Of a stretch of 64,000 bases of DNA, positions 1-19,209 are shown piece by piece (position 1 is the first letter of the stretch; each line of letters begins with the position of its first letter). The notes beneath the pieces are model-generated. The model searched no databases and had not been told where the DNA came from. It saw only the letters and a program-made list of their open reading frames with translations. This DNA comes from Aquilaria yunnanensis. Lineage: Eukaryota > Streptophyta > Magnoliopsida > Malvales > Thymelaeaceae. The stretch is from the NCBI GenBank assembly GCA_039654915.1, contig CM077596.1, forward strand, positions 73,037,751 to 73,101,750, given 5' to 3'. Made by a program: the position numbers and the translations under genes.

Positions 1-616
1 CCTCTTTTCTCATTTTACAAATTAGAAGGGTGATAGGCTAATTTGGATTTAATCTCTTGTCTCATTGCAAGATTATGAGGCTTCTTTTCCTAGTCAAATA
101 CGAAACCTCTCTTTGTACAACAGTGAGTCCCAACTAAAACCCAGGCCTTTGGCGAAACAAGACGCATCTTCCTCCTCACAAGAGAAAGGAAATTACCACA
201 GTTCGTCATTCTTAAATTTGTCTTTTCTGTAATCAGACAAAAACAAAAAGATAGAAAAACAAACACGCAAATGAAACAGATAAATTTGCTGTCCATAAGT
301 TCATGATTCAACAATGCTAATTGGCACTATAGTTTTCCCTTTCCCTAATCTTGTCTTGTAAATTAACTAGATCATGCAGCTAGTACAGATATTTTCTGGT
401 CCATCTGACTAAACTATATATATATATATATAACACAATCCCATCCCAGAGCAGCATGAATTATTTGACACTTCATAGACCCTCTGAAAACTAAAACAAA
501 GATTGAAGTCCAAGTTATTTCAACCCATCAATAGTCTAGTGGGAATCAGAATCAATATTCCAAGAAAATCCATTAAAAGTTAAAGAGTGCTGGACGCAAA
601 ATCAAAAGTTCCTTAC
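1..616 (-). other. Intron 1 of the bHLH gene (partial, runs off the left edge)
   Basis: The sequence left of the bHLH first exon is AT-rich and has no convincing coding stretch. It begins on the minus strand with the donor GTAAGG right after the exon and continues to the window edge. A short TA microsatellite sits near 415-431. I see no other feature in it. Confidence 0.6.
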
Positions 617-961
617 ATTCTTCACAGAAGGTCTTCCGTTGATAATATCATCTCGGAACCGCTTCTCGCTCCCTGAAGCGTCCTCCGGTTCCAAGAAACC
701 GCCTTTTCCCTGCTCCAAGCTTAACCCCAACGGAAAAATCTGCCCTTGAAATACGCCGCCGCCACCTCCTCCTAACTGACCAAGGTGGCCGGAACCGTTG
801 ACGGAACTCAGCTGCAGCATCATCGGTGCTCCGGCCGCCTCAGAACCGGCCATCCCTGCTTGGTTTCCCGTCAAACCCGCCTCGGTTGGCGTGAAATTCG
901 GAATAGAGAGGATTTGCTCAAAGAACTCGTCAGTCGGAGCCTCGTTGGGGTTGTTAGCCAT
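617..961 (-). CDS. UNE12: UNE12/bHLH59-type bHLH transcription factor, first exon only
   Basis: The exon encodes the N-terminal 115 residues of a plant bHLH factor, starting MANNPNEAPTDEFFEQIL, followed by a Gly-rich stretch (about residues 63-70) and the segment FPLGLSLEQGKGG. The order of the acidic DEFFEQIL box, the MMLQL segment, the Gly run and the LGLSLEQGKG box matches, from family knowledge, the N-terminus of Arabidopsis UNE12 and its close relatives bHLH7 and bHLH59. The DNA-binding basic region and helix-loop-helix are not here. They would lie on later exons left of base 1. The exon ends at a good donor (AAT then GTAAGG), and reading past it hits a stop after a few codons. UNE12-type factors act in the nucleus and have been linked to fertilisation and to warmth and defence responses. 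The exact paralogue cannot be decided from the N-terminus alone. Confidence 0.75.
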
Positions 962-1968
962 CGTAATTCGTAAGTCGGAAACACTACTTGAACTGAGTCA
1001 GAAGCGAGTCATCGGAAAATGAGAACCAAAGAGACTGAAAACTTTGGGAAAATGGAGAGGAATTCGGACAGACGACCTTTAGTCGGAAAGCTTGAAGGTT
1101 GAAGCTAGCGTTCGCCTCTCTTTGGCATTTCGTTTTACTCTGAGCTAAGAACTGGAGGGGGCAGGCGAAAAGGGTGGCATTTATGCTGGGGGATTAAAAT
1201 GTTCCTTTTTTGTAAAAGGTGTCTGCTTTGATGAAAATTACGGTTTTCTGCCATTTGCCTGCTATGTCTTAAACGTGCCGTTTATTTTAGGCTTAAATAA
1301 AGAATAATACCTGCAAACTTTGTCAACTTAGTCAATTAATTCTTGAGAGAAAATTGGGGCAAATTAGTTGAGAGAAAATCACGTGGTATGACAGATGTAT
1401 CACTCTAAATGGTGGTTGATTGTGATGTTATATACCAATGTAAAGGTTTACAAATTTGTCCCAAAAATTCTCATGTTGTATACCAAAGTCAAGGCTTTAA
1501 AAATTGACAGTATAAACACACAATGATATTATTGAAGATTCAGTTGTCACAACAGCCTAAATATGTGACAATGGAGATGAATTTCTTTGGTTCTATGTTA
1601 TTATTGTCACAAACCAGGGTTACATCTACTAACATATAATAGATTTATTATTTATGTCACTACACATGACCCTTCATTTAAGTCTGTGGACTAATCTGTC
1701 TCGATTCTAATAGTATAAGTCCAAAGGTGAGCCGTTTGATAGTTGAGACCAAGTTGGCAAAGTTTGAGACATTATTTTGCATTTAAGACCTTATTTTATA
1801 AAGGCCGTGGTATTTTTTAAAAGAAAAAGTTATGACAGTTATTATTAATCAACTTATGCAAAACTTTAAAAACTTTGTAACATTTTTAAAAAAATTTAGA
1901 TGTCTTTTGTTAATTTTACTTTTCGGAAAAAGCAATACAAAGTAATTACATTAAAAAAATTTAGAGCT
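962..1968. other. 5' leader/promoter of the bHLH gene and AT-rich spacer
   Basis: The first about 180 bases are relatively GC-rich and pyrimidine-rich on the minus strand, as expected for the bHLH 5' leader. From about 1200 on the sequence is AT-rich with no coding stretch that I can support. Confidence 0.4.
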
Positions 1969-2240
1969 AATTTGTTTAACTTAGGTTAATTTAATTAAAA
2001 ATAACTTATTTTTATTTTTACATCTTGTTTTCCGGAAATAAATTTTATTTGAAAACTAATATTATATTTATGTAAAAATTCATTGATTGTAAAATTTTTA
2101 TAATACTATTAAATTTTTATAAATTGATTTTTTTCTTTTAGATATTAAAAAGAAAAAATTCATAAAGATTTTATGTTATAAATTATTATACCTACATAAT
2201 ATTGGCTTTCAAATAAAACTTATTCTTGCAAAAAAATGCC
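1969..2240. mobile_element. Truncated foldback MITE, copy 1 of a five-member family
   Basis: Two arms are inverted copies of one another: TTTTATTTGAAAACTAATAT around 2040-2065 pairs with ATATTGGCTTTCAAATAAAA around 2200-2220. The same arms occur at 27.85, 45.7, 48.6 and 49.2 kb. This copy lacks the outer part of the right arm. It has no coding capacity. Confidence 0.6.
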
Positions 2241-2607
2241 TACTTGAAGATGGAAAGAAACTGAAGACCGTGCTTAGTAATGTTGCCATTCCTCTAAGTT
2301 GTTCCAGTGATCATAATTATCATGCCTCTCTGTGTTATGATGATATCAATTGGGTACTCAAAAATTTGAGCAAGAGAACAACACGTAAAACCTCATGTTT
2401 CTCAGAACTTGATATCACAAGTCATCGTGGTGAAGCTGTGATCAGCGGAACACTGTAGTCTAGGGTCAGGAACTGCACAAAACAGGGTTCATGGATCACC
2501 AAGCAGTATAACTGCTAAACGAATCAGACAAAAAAAAGCAGTACATTTCCATACGAAGGATACACAACAAATGCTTCCAGTGCATAAAATAATTTACTCG
2601 GGTCAAT

Positions 2608-3783
2608 TCACAGATCTGCCAGACTCACTTTCCCTTTGTAGAGATCAAGTAGCTGAGGTACATTTCCCTGAAAACGGGTGATATATTTCTTCACAAACAT
2701 CTCACCTGAGCAGGATAACAAGCTCGACAGACTCATCCTTTTTACCAGTCCTTTGGACCACAAAACATGAGCAACAGAGCACCTAGGGATTGTTCTCTTC
2801 TCCAGGCTATAAACAAATACTTGCGGCCACCGAGCAACTTCTTGCGACTGCCATGAGGTTTTGTTCAAAAGAAAGTCCATTACTTTCTTGATCTTCTTTT
2901 CTGAAAAAAGCAGGCACAGAGGCTGCTTCTTGAATACTGTCCACGCATCCTCCCGAGACAAACCCAGCCTCACAAACATGTCCAATTTTGATTCCAGTGT
3001 CAACTTATTCCTAGTAATGAGAACCCACATTGCCAAGACAAAGTAAGACTTGGAAGGATCAAATCCCATTTGCTTCACTTCAGTCATAACTTGAGAGAAC
3101 TTTGCAGATCTTTGGAACACTATTGCTGGGAAATGTGTTAATAAGTAAGAGATTGAAGACTGATGCACCCCAGCCTCTCTCAGAAGTCCAATATTGGAAG
3201 CAAGAAGCGCCGGGTCTAGATGGGAATGCGACAGATTGCATTGAAAGGATTTGACTACTTTAGAGTCGACGCAAACTACACTCTTTATGATATCATAACA
3301 AGGAGCAAAGAACTTATCAATGCTCCGCATTAGGAAAAACGGATTTCTGGAAAAGATGGCAACAATTTCTGCGTTAGAACATCCAAACGAACGGAAAAAC
3401 TCTAGTTTAGGCAAGATGCATATCTCAGGGTTGCCTGTAAGCAGAAACGGTCGGACCCTAATGACTTTAGAGAGCTGGGCATCCGTGAAACCCTGTTCTT
3501 TCAAGAGATTGATGACTGAGTCAGGCCTCTCTGGACTTTCGAAATTCACATGACTGGCAACATATTTAGCTGTTTCTAAAGAAAACCCACATGAATCCTT
3601 GAGATAAGAAACAGCGAAAGGTGTTTCTAGTTCCGACTCAATAGTTTTGGATGCGAAGGATCTGATACAGTGGACTAAGACTTGCAGTCGGCCATTAGAA
3701 CATGAGACCGACGCTAAAGTTGCCTTACTGGTAGCAAATAGCAGACCTAACCTTCCAATTCCTAGGAACCCAGAAGCAGACAT
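2608..3783 (-). CDS. mTERF family protein, organelle-targeted, single exon
   Basis: An uninterrupted 391-residue protein. The first about 45 residues are rich in Ser, Ala, Arg and Leu with almost no acidic residues, which suggests a mitochondrial (or dual) transit peptide. From about residue 60 it consists of repeated helical units of about 30-35 residues with the typical mTERF pattern of Leu/Pro/Phe spacing (for example FSLETAKYVAS, LLKEQGFTDAQLSKVIRVRP, FFRSFGCSNAEIVAIFSRNP, MGFDPSKSYFVLAMWV, RLGLSREDAWTVFKKQP). The C-terminal segment starting VLWSKGL is typical of the large plant intronless mTERF subfamily. Members bind organellar nucleic acid and act in transcription termination, intron splicing or translation. 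The gene-specific target is not predictable. The 391-aa length is normal for the subfamily. The neighbours give no hint about function. Confidence 0.9.
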   Translation of the reverse strand: MSASGFLGIGRLGLLFATSKATLASVSCSNGRLQVLVHCIRSFASKTIESELETPFAVSYLKDSCGFSLETAKYVASHVNFESPERPDSVINLLKEQGFTDAQLSKVIRVRPFLLTGNPEICILPKLEFFRSFGCSNAEIVAIFSRNPFFLMRSIDKFFAPCYDIIKSVVCVDSKVVKSFQCNLSHSHLDPALLASNIGLLREAGVHQSSISYLLTHFPAIVFQRSAKFSQVMTEVKQMGFDPSKSYFVLAMWVLITRNKLTLESKLDMFVRLGLSREDAWTVFKKQPLCLLFSEKKIKKVMDFLLNKTSWQSQEVARWPQVFVYSLEKRTIPRCSVAHVLWSKGLVKRMSLSSLLSCSGEMFVKKYITRFQGNVPQLLDLYKGKVSLADL

Positions 3784-4424
3784 AGCTGATAAATCAGGAC
3801 GCCAAGAACATTAAGAGAGCACTAACCGTTAGCAGATTGGGTCACGCCAAGAACATTATGATTGGTAATCCTTATCCAACGGCAACCTTCATATGTTTTG
3901 TCCACTGCCGTGGCCGTTCGCTACCGGATGTTAAAATTATCGGCAACCTAAGTCCTGGATGCATTTGCACTACCATACACAGGCCAGACCAGCCGCCCTG
4001 ATTCTCTCTCTCCATACACTGACCAGAAACTTTAAAAAGGACAAGGTCGCTGCAAGTCTGGGTGTTAAAGAGGACGAATCATGGATTCACGTCTTAAGCC
4101 CAAAATAGATACCCCAACTTGCTCGGCCCTAGGTATGGGATGTAATGTGAATGGTTTGGTTTTCCTTTTCCTCTTAATTTTATTTGGCAAAAGCCGCAAA
4201 TAAGCCCCTTATCGTAGGCCAGTGGAACAATTTATCCAATCAAGCATTTTTTGTAGATAAACTATGTTACTATGATACTAATAGTTTCAAAATACGCAAA
4301 TAACACACTGGTAACCTAAGAGATTAAGGACAAATTACCTACTACTGCTACCATTATTGTTATTACGATATTATAAATAATGTATTTTTTTATTTCATCC
4401 GAGAAAGCTAAACAACATTTATAA
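3784..4424. other. mTERF upstream region, no gene seen
   Basis: Moderately GC-rich 5' leader and promoter up to about 4150, then AT-rich sequence. No coding region or repeat that I can support. Confidence 0.4.
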
Positions 4425-4786
4425 GGGTAAAATTTAAGTATGGTCCCTTAACTTTAGGCTTCATCCTAAAGTAGTCATTTAACTCTTTTTTGTTCTTTTA
4501 AAGTCCTCTAACTTAGCTAGAGTGTCCCATTTTAGTTCTTACTGTTAGTTTAGGTTTTATTTTAGACGAAAAATGCCTATATGGCATCCACTCTGCTATG
4601 TGGCATCATATTTTATGACAAATAATGATTAAGTGGTCCTTTAACTCTTTTTTGTTCGCTTAAAGGCCCCTAACACCCCTGCTATGTGGCATCATATTTT
4701 GCAACAAATAATGACTGTATTAGGTAAATACAAAATTCCAAGTTAAAATTGACAAAAATTCATAATTTTGGAGACTTAAACATACA

Positions 4787-5336
4787 TTAATCCAATATCC
4801 TTCTTCTTCCCCAAATCTCTGTCTTCATGCGTTTGCCACTGCTCCGATCCCCACCGTCCGCCGTTACTCCAATCCGCCCATTGTTTTGACTGAAATTAAA
4901 AGCTATGCCTCGACTAACCCATCCAGCCAAACTCCCTCTGTCAAGCTGCAGCCGACGGGACGAATCACAAGCGACGGCGGCAGATGGAACTCGTCCATTT
5001 TTTGTCTCGACATTGCTGTTTTCGTTTCCTTCTCTTGATCTTCGGCAGACGTCTGGTGGCTGGTGATGCTTCAAGTTGATGGCGCGAGGTGAGGTTGATT
5101 GGCAGGGGCAATCGAAGAAGATCGGGAGGCAGAGGCTTGATGAAGACGACCAATGGTCGTACCCGATCCGTCGTCTACTACTCCTTTATCACCCAGGGCC
5201 GCTCCCGCCCGCCGTCTTTGGCCATCGTGCCGCAGATTATTTTGGCAATCGCCAAGTCACCGGAGACGGAAAAGTTTCGTCCGTGAGGATGAAGGTCATC
5301 AATTTGGGGAGGCAAAAATCACGAATAAACCACTAA
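4787..5336. other. GC-rich internal segment of the TIR element, possible captured host fragment
   Basis: Base composition is clearly richer in G and C than the flanks. Reading frames of 80-95 codons are open on both strands (minus 4787-5074, plus 5076-5336), but none resembles a family I know and none has support from splice sites or length. It may be a transduplicated piece of a host gene. Confidence 0.35.
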
Positions 5337-6078
5337 TGTTTTTGTGCTGGCCTAATTCACCCACTAATGTTTTTTTTTTCCAAATAAACCACTAACGTTT
5401 TTTAGTCGGCTCAAATTAGCCACTTTTATAACTTTTACCGTTAAGTCTAATGAAATTTTAGCATAAAATATCAAGTTTAGTCCCTATATTTTATAATTCT
5501 GCTCCCAACGCCTCTAAAACTTATTAATCTAACATTTGAGCTACCTTCTTGAAGCCAACATCGATCTTTAGACTTCATTTGTGAGTAATAGTTGAGATCT
5601 TCTTGAACTTGCTGATAGTGACTACGATATTCTTCCTTTTACTCTGTCTTATATTACACCATAATCATGAGTTAAGCTATAATATGAGTGAGATATCGTT
5701 CAAAAGTGACAATGTAGGGCTAAAGGCATTTCATTTTGGGCAACGAAGATGATACACTTTGAAGGAGCTAAAAGTGACAATGAATAAACTATGCCCAAAA
5801 AATATAATTGTGGAAGGTGGTTATAGAATTTTATAAATTGTTAAGGTAATCTATTTGAATTGTTTTAAACCAAGTTGAGCTATTTTGTTAATTTTAAAAA
5901 GTTAATGATGGATTTTTGTAATATTTCGAGAATGGAGTGGGTAAATTGACCTATTTAAATGATGTTAGTGATTTATTTGCTTATTTTTATTAACATTAGT
6001 GGTTTATTCAGTTGAAAAGAAACACGAGTGGCCAATTCAAGTCAGGTTCAAAATGTTAGTGGTTTATTTGTTATTTTT
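5315..6078. mobile_element. Nested TIR element inside the Mutator-like element
   Basis: The left end reads GGCAAAAATCACGAATAAAC and the right end, on the other strand, reads GGTAAAAATAACAAATAAAC. Both are followed by further matching blocks (AAACCACTAA, repeated) over about 130 bases. No coding capacity. It is placed against the right arm of the outer element, so it probably inserted later. Confidence 0.5.
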
Positions 6079-6401
6079 ACCATTTTTATGAGTTTTTGTC
6101 AATTTTAACCTAAGTTTTGTATCCTTCTAATATACTTATTAATTGTTATAAAATAGGATAACACGTGGCAGAGTGGATGTTACATAGGCATTTTCTGTTG
6201 GAAATAATGTCTGAACTAACGGTAGAGACTAAAATAGGTCAACGTTAGCTAAATTACAGAACTTTAAGAGAACGAAAAAGAATTAAGTAACCACTTTAGA
6301 TTGACCCTTAAAATTAGGGAACCATATTTGGATTTTACCTAGCTATATATATCACAATACGCACCTACATCAAAGAATCAACAAAACCTTATATTTTTTT
6401 A

Positions 6402-6946
6402 GAGTAAATTATGTGCATGGTCTCTAATATTTAATTATCATTTTTTTTTAGTTCCTAACACATTGAATGTTCTGTTTTGGTCATAAACATATGAAAAATG
6501 TTTCATTTTAGTTCTCACTGGATGAAATTTGTTAACTCAAAGTATTTATCTGATAAAGACTTTCTATATCATGATTTAAACTATATGATAACTATCACAC
6601 AAATAAATTTAATTTGTATAATATTTTTATAATAAATGAAAAATTCAATCATCCCCCCTATCTCTCTCCCTCTCTCAATGAGCAAGAAAAAATTACTCAT
6701 TTAAATTATCTATTTTATTGTCAAAAAAATTAAACAATTTAAATTTTTTGAATGGTAATTACCAAATTTTAATTTAAAATTTCAACATTTTATGACATAT
6801 GGTTATTTTTAGTTAATAGATTTGGTCTTGTGAGGGACCAAAAAGAAATAAATTTAATATGTGTAGGACCAAACCAAAACATTCAATAAGTCATGGACTA
6901 TAACGGAATGATAATTAAAGGTTAGGAATTATCCACACAATTTAGT
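6402..6946. mobile_element. MITE with about 120-bp inverted ends
   Basis: The left end (TAAATTATGTGCATGGTCTC, then TTTAATTATCATT and ACACATTGAATGTT) matches the right end read on the other strand (TAAATTGTGTGGAT, then TTTAATTATCATT and TTATTGAATGTT). Non-coding interior of about 300 bp. No confident target duplication. Confidence 0.5.
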
Positions 6947-7378
6947 ATATATTTTTTTTATTTAGAATGAATATCATTTGAAAGGAAGTAAAATATTTAA
7001 TTAATAATCATGACAATAATTATTTTTTAGAAATTAATGGCATCATAAATTTTTTATTTGTGATTTGTTTTTGTCTTACCTACCTTAAAGGAGAATATCA
7101 ATAAAAAAAACCTAAAAATTTAAAAATAAAACAAATCAATAAAAGTTACTTGTTCTTTTTGCATTGTAGAACACGTTAAAAAAATTATTATTTGTAATTT
7201 TATTGATTTGTTGTCTAGAACTAATACTATTTGGAAGCTCATACTCTATCTGCATAAGATCACTTGAATATAATATTTTTATAAAATAATCAATTTTTCA
7301 TGAATTTTTCCACAATTAATCTAAAAAAATAAAATTTAACAAAAATACTTATTTTTTCAAAATAATATTTTAATAATA

Positions 7379-7614
7379 CTCCCTCCGTCCCATATTTTTT
7401 GCACCATTTGACTTTTTGGGCTAGTTTGACTTGAATTTTTTTATATTATTAATTGTTAGAAAAAAAATTAAAAAATATATATTTAGAAACTATAGGTCTT
7501 GATTTATCATTCACATATAAAAGTTTTTCATTTATATGTTAAAATGTCTAAAATAAAAAATCATAGATTAATTGGTAAAACGTGAATGGTGCAAAGAATT
7601 TGGGACGGAGGGAG
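7379..7614. mobile_element. Stowaway-type MITE (Tc1/mariner)
   Basis: The ends are perfect inverted copies of CTCCCTCCGTCCC, the signature Stowaway terminus, and are flanked by TA on both sides (7377-7378 and 7615-7616). The 236-bp length and AT-rich non-coding interior fit the family. Confidence 0.9.
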
Positions 7615-8029
7615 TATTTCTTGGTGTGGTTAATTGGGGAGTTTCAATTAATATGCATGTTAGGTGAAAAATAAATAAAAAAGGCTAGTATATCAAAACA
7701 TTCAAGAGAGTCTCTGGGTTTTTTACAACGTAATATTTTAATAAATATACAATTTAAATAAATAACCACTATATATAAAAATAAATACTAAAAAAATTAA
7801 TTTAAAAATCTCACACCTAAAACAAACATTTATTGAATATATTTTGCCTTTTCTTTTCTAAAGTTTTATGAAATTCTTATTAAAGTGTGCAGATTTTTCT
7901 TCAATTTTCTAATAAAGAACAGAACTTATGCAGATTTTTCTTCAATCTTCTAATAAAGAACAGAACTTTTTAACTTTAGTATATATATGATTCTTACTTT
8001 AATTTTAAAACAACTATACATGTTTTTTT

Positions 8030-8460
8030 TAAGAGTAGGTTTTGTAGTTTATTCTTTTATCGGTTCTTATTTTATTGACAAGTTTAATTTTTATAAATAT
8101 TATTTGTTGTTTTATTAGTTCTTTTTTTATCTTTTATCAGGTTTTTTTATTAATATTGTTTGTTATTTTATGAGTTCTTTTGTCAAAGAAGGTAATTTTT
8201 TTTATTAGTAGCTATTAGTTCTTTTGGTTCAATTTATTATTCTTTTATAATTTTTTTATTTTGAAGATAAAATATTTATTTTTTATTATTTGATTATTAT
8301 CTATTTGCTCTTTTATAAGTAGTTAGTTTATTTTTAGAAATTCATTGTTCTTTTATTAGTATTTATTTATTTTTTAGAAGAACTAATTGTTCTTTTACCT
8401 GCAAGTATTTGTTCTTTTGGCTCAACCACCTATCTGTTCTTTTATTAGTTGAAAATTTAA
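8030..8460. repeat. Degenerate GTTCTTTTAT-rich minisatellite
   Basis: The motif TTCTTTTAT(TA)GTT recurs about ten times at irregular spacing. The reverse complement of the same core (AAAAGAACAAA) fills the introns of the broken gene at 61.9-64 kb. Confidence 0.5.
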
Positions 8461-8617
8461 GACAAAAAATGAAGAAATAGATTAGATAAATTTAAAATAA
8501 TAATAATAATAATATAAAAATAAAAATTGAAATAAAACTATTAATAAAAATAGGCAAATTAAAAAATAAATAAAAATAAGGTATATGAAAAAAAATAGAC
8601 AAACTTAGGTGTACAAA

Positions 8618-9500
8618 GAGAGATCGAAGCTGCAAATCCTTTTATTTCTGAATATATACTTTTCAATAATAAGATTATTATTTTATGTTGCAAATTTGTT
8701 ATTTTTGTAATTTCAATTTATTCATTTTATCTAATAGAGAGTTTACACTGTGTTATTTCAAATTTAATGCAATATTGTGTTTATTATTTTATGTCATGAA
8801 TCTATTATTTTAAAAATCCCCAAAAAATGAAAACATTAGCAAATAGCAATGAATAAAAAAATAGAAAATGGTAGACATTTTTTTAAAATGAGAATAATAA
8901 AAAAGTAAAAAAATAAAAAAAAAACTGAGAGAAAAGTTAGACAACGTAAAATAGAGAATAATGAAAATAATATATAAAATGAAAGAAAAGGTAGACAAAT
9001 TAAAAAATAAAGAAAAACAAGGAATACGAAACAAAACAATAGACAAACTTACGTATAAAGAGAGAGATAGAAACTGCAGATCCATTTATTTTTTGAATAT
9101 ATATTTTTTAATCAAACAAATTTATTATATTATGTTGCAAATTTGTTATTTTTGTAATTTCAATTTATTCATAGAGAGTCTACATTCTATCATTTCAAAT
9201 TTAACGTAAGAGTGTGTTTATTATTTTATGTCATGAATCTATTCTTCTAAAAAACCCCCAGAAAAATGAAAGCAATAACAAACAACAATGAAGAAAAGAA
9301 ATAGAAAAAGGTAGACTTTTTTTTTGTAAAAAAAATGAGTAATAAAAAGTAATAAAACTAAGGTAAAAGTTGGACAATATAAAATATAAACGAATGGAAA
9401 TAATACATAAAAATGAAAGGAAAACAAGAAAAGCTGGAAAAGGACTAAAAAATGAAAATTGAAAAAAGAAATGAAGGGGAGCTGGGCTGGGAATAGAATC
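8618..9500. repeat. Tandem duplication of about 440 bp
   Basis: The block starting GAGAGATCGAAGCTGCA near 8619 and ending near 9055 is followed by a second, diverged copy starting GAGAGAGATAGAAACTGCA. Shared landmarks include ATGTTGCAAATTTGTTATTT and TTTATTATTTTATGTCATGA. A partial third copy precedes it from about 8465. The open frames in it are low-complexity and I do not regard them as genes. Confidence 0.65.
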
Positions 9501-10136
9501 CATGCCTTAGCCAGCTTCCTCATAAGCCTTCAGCCACCCTGCTAAACCCGAAATCCTGCTCTATACTGCCTAAAGAAATATAAGTTCAACACATGTCGCG
9601 CTTTGCACCGAGCTCAGACAAGTCTCATTCTTCTTAGAAACACTTTGAAAAATTGTATATCAAAGATGGATTATCCCCCCCGGAATTTCCCATGCACAGA
9701 ATATCGTCGTTTATGTACTATATTTCATTTTAAATTTTTTGCTCATTTTACCAATTATAGTGTCTAATACACCATGGTAGTTCAGAAGAATAGTGTAGTA
9801 ACTTCAGTTTCATCCACACCTTAAACCTGTGTTTTCAGAAGGGTTGAGTCGCACATCTCACGCACAAATATATATACCGTGTGCCCCTTATCAAAAACAA
9901 ATAAAGAAAAAGAAAATACAGATACAACTTAGGGGTGGCAAAGGCAAACTCTTGACTGCGCCTTCTACACTGAACTGTACCAAGTAGGATTTGCCCAGGA
10001 AGTAGTAACCATCATACAAGTCTATGGAACCTGAATGAGCTTCGAATGAAAAATAAAAGATAAAAATAAAAACACAAATGAACCTCCTTGATTGGAACTT
10101 GGGAAATGACCATGTACACCAAACTAGTTGTTCCTG
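9501..10136. other. GCN5 3' untranslated region and downstream spacer
   Basis: No coding stretch seen. The part next to 10137 is presumably the GCN5 3' UTR on the minus strand. A polyadenylation site cannot be fixed from sequence alone. Confidence 0.4.
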
Positions 10137-17571
<7,435 letters not shown>

Positions 17572-19209
17572 GGTTGAATCAGTGTAATTGTTCTGTTTTC
17601 GGGTGCCTGGCAAAGATTAGGGTTCTGCAATTTCGCTGAGGAGCAAGATGAGCTCTAACTCCCAATTCCGACTCCGCAGTACCAACAGGCTAGGTGACCG
17701 TTAAGTGTCTTCGCTCGTGTTTCCTTCAGGAAAGTGTTGGATTCATTTGCTCGTGACCCACCGTTAAGCGTTAAGAGTTTTAGGACCCGAATTAGCTAAA
17801 CTTTTTGGGCTGGTGCATATATAAATATTTTGACTTGAAAATACTTCACTAATTCTTTTTTCTTTTCAAAGAGATTATCATTATATTAAAATGTGTGTAT
17901 AAAGTCTTATTAATTTTAATAAGATGGTATATAATTAGATACAGAAATGTTACACGATCTCACTTTTTTTTTTTAAATAAAAAATCAAACTGTAATATGT
18001 GAGATTTTGTATTATGCTTAGCGCTACTCTTATTTTTCATTTATGCATCATTATATCATTTATGTATAAAAAAATTGTGCAAATTTTTTATTAAGTAATA
18101 TGACAAACAATTAACGAACAGTTTATATTCAAGTAACTTACCTAAATAATTTTGTTTCCAATTATTATGTATTATATCATCTAATAAAGATATTTTAATA
18201 ATTGTTTTGCTAGTTTAACATGTTAAAATTTGGCCATCTCAAGGATTACTTGTAAAATTTAGAACCTTATATGACAAATATTTTTAAGAAAATATAAATT
18301 CTGGTAGGCACTGCAGATAGCTATACTTCAATTTTTCCTTTTTCATCACACAGATTTGTGAGTTTGAGAGAGTTTACACCTCTTGTAATTTTGGCAGTAT
18401 TATGTTTTAGATATTCTGCGACTACATTCTTGTGAATGGTCGAAGCAAAAAATAAAAGAAAAAGGAAAACAGATAAATTATAAGAAATAAAAACAACAGA
18501 AACCAAACCAACCTATTTTGAATTTGTGGCCAGCGATTGTCCGTTATTTGGGCTTAGAATCACAGACGGTTATGCTGTTATTTTCTCAAAGAAAATTATT
18601 AACTGAATTTTTTTTGTTTAAAGTGACATTTTTTTTTTTTTTTTGCAGAAGTGAGGAGGCCAAAGTTCAACCTTTGACCTCCCCACAATATCCCAGGTTC
18701 CTTAGCCAAGGTGCTGGGGACGATTAACTGAGAACCCAAACCAAAACCACCACCCACACCCCCCCACACACACACTTCATAACAAATGGTCGAGGAAGCT
18801 TGATTCTGAGTACAATTTGGCTATCACATGTACATGCATAATATTCTTCACAAGATATGTACAGTTGAAGAAACCAGTGACTTTGTTCCTTCCAAGTTTC
18901 AACATTTTCTTCATACTAAGAATGAGGAAGCTGAAAAGAGTATAAAGTAAAAACAAGTGATTCTTATGGCCATCATAATACAGAGGTGGATTTGTACGTA
19001 AACTCTACAGTCTTAGTATGCTATCAACCGCCAAACAATGATCATCTCATTCTACATTCCCTTCACAACTTTGAATTAGGTGACCTATAAAGAACAAAAA
19101 ATTTGATTCATAGGCGGCTTCGTATCAATAAAAAGGAAAGCCCGCCTGGGAGGATTGAACAAAAGCATACCCAGTCCAGTAGGGAAGAGCAGCTTAGCCG
19201 GCTGTGCTT
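17572..19209. other. Intergenic region between GCN5 and the guanylate-binding gene
   Basis: Next to 17571 is the GC-rich GCN5 5' leader, to about 17760. AT-rich spacer with no coding support follows to about 18600. The part from about 18640 to 19209 probably holds the 3' UTR of the GTPase gene, which is on the same strand. I see no separate gene. Confidence 0.4.

Larger units (their letters stand above)
4425..6342. mobile_element. Mutator-like element with long terminal inverted repeats and a captured GC-rich segment
   Basis: The left end (from about 4425, GGTAAAATTTAAGTATGGTC) and the right end read on the other strand (from about 6340, GGTAAAATCCAAATATGGTT) are inverted copies. They stay alignable for 200 bases or more, including a shared ATGCCTAT, CATCCACTCTGC block. 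A further inner match of AATTTTTGTCAATTTTAAC lies at about 4745 and 6095. The interior is GC-rich (about 4790-5320) and lacks a transposase. Long inverted ends around unrelated GC-rich DNA fit a non-autonomous Mutator-like (Pack-MULE-like) element. I could not find a clean 9-bp target duplication, so the superfamily is an inference. Confidence 0.55.

Noticed and set aside
8810..9523. Phe/Ser/Leu-rich open frames on the minus strand
   Set aside because: Low-complexity AT-rich tandem duplication without ATG context or family resemblance.
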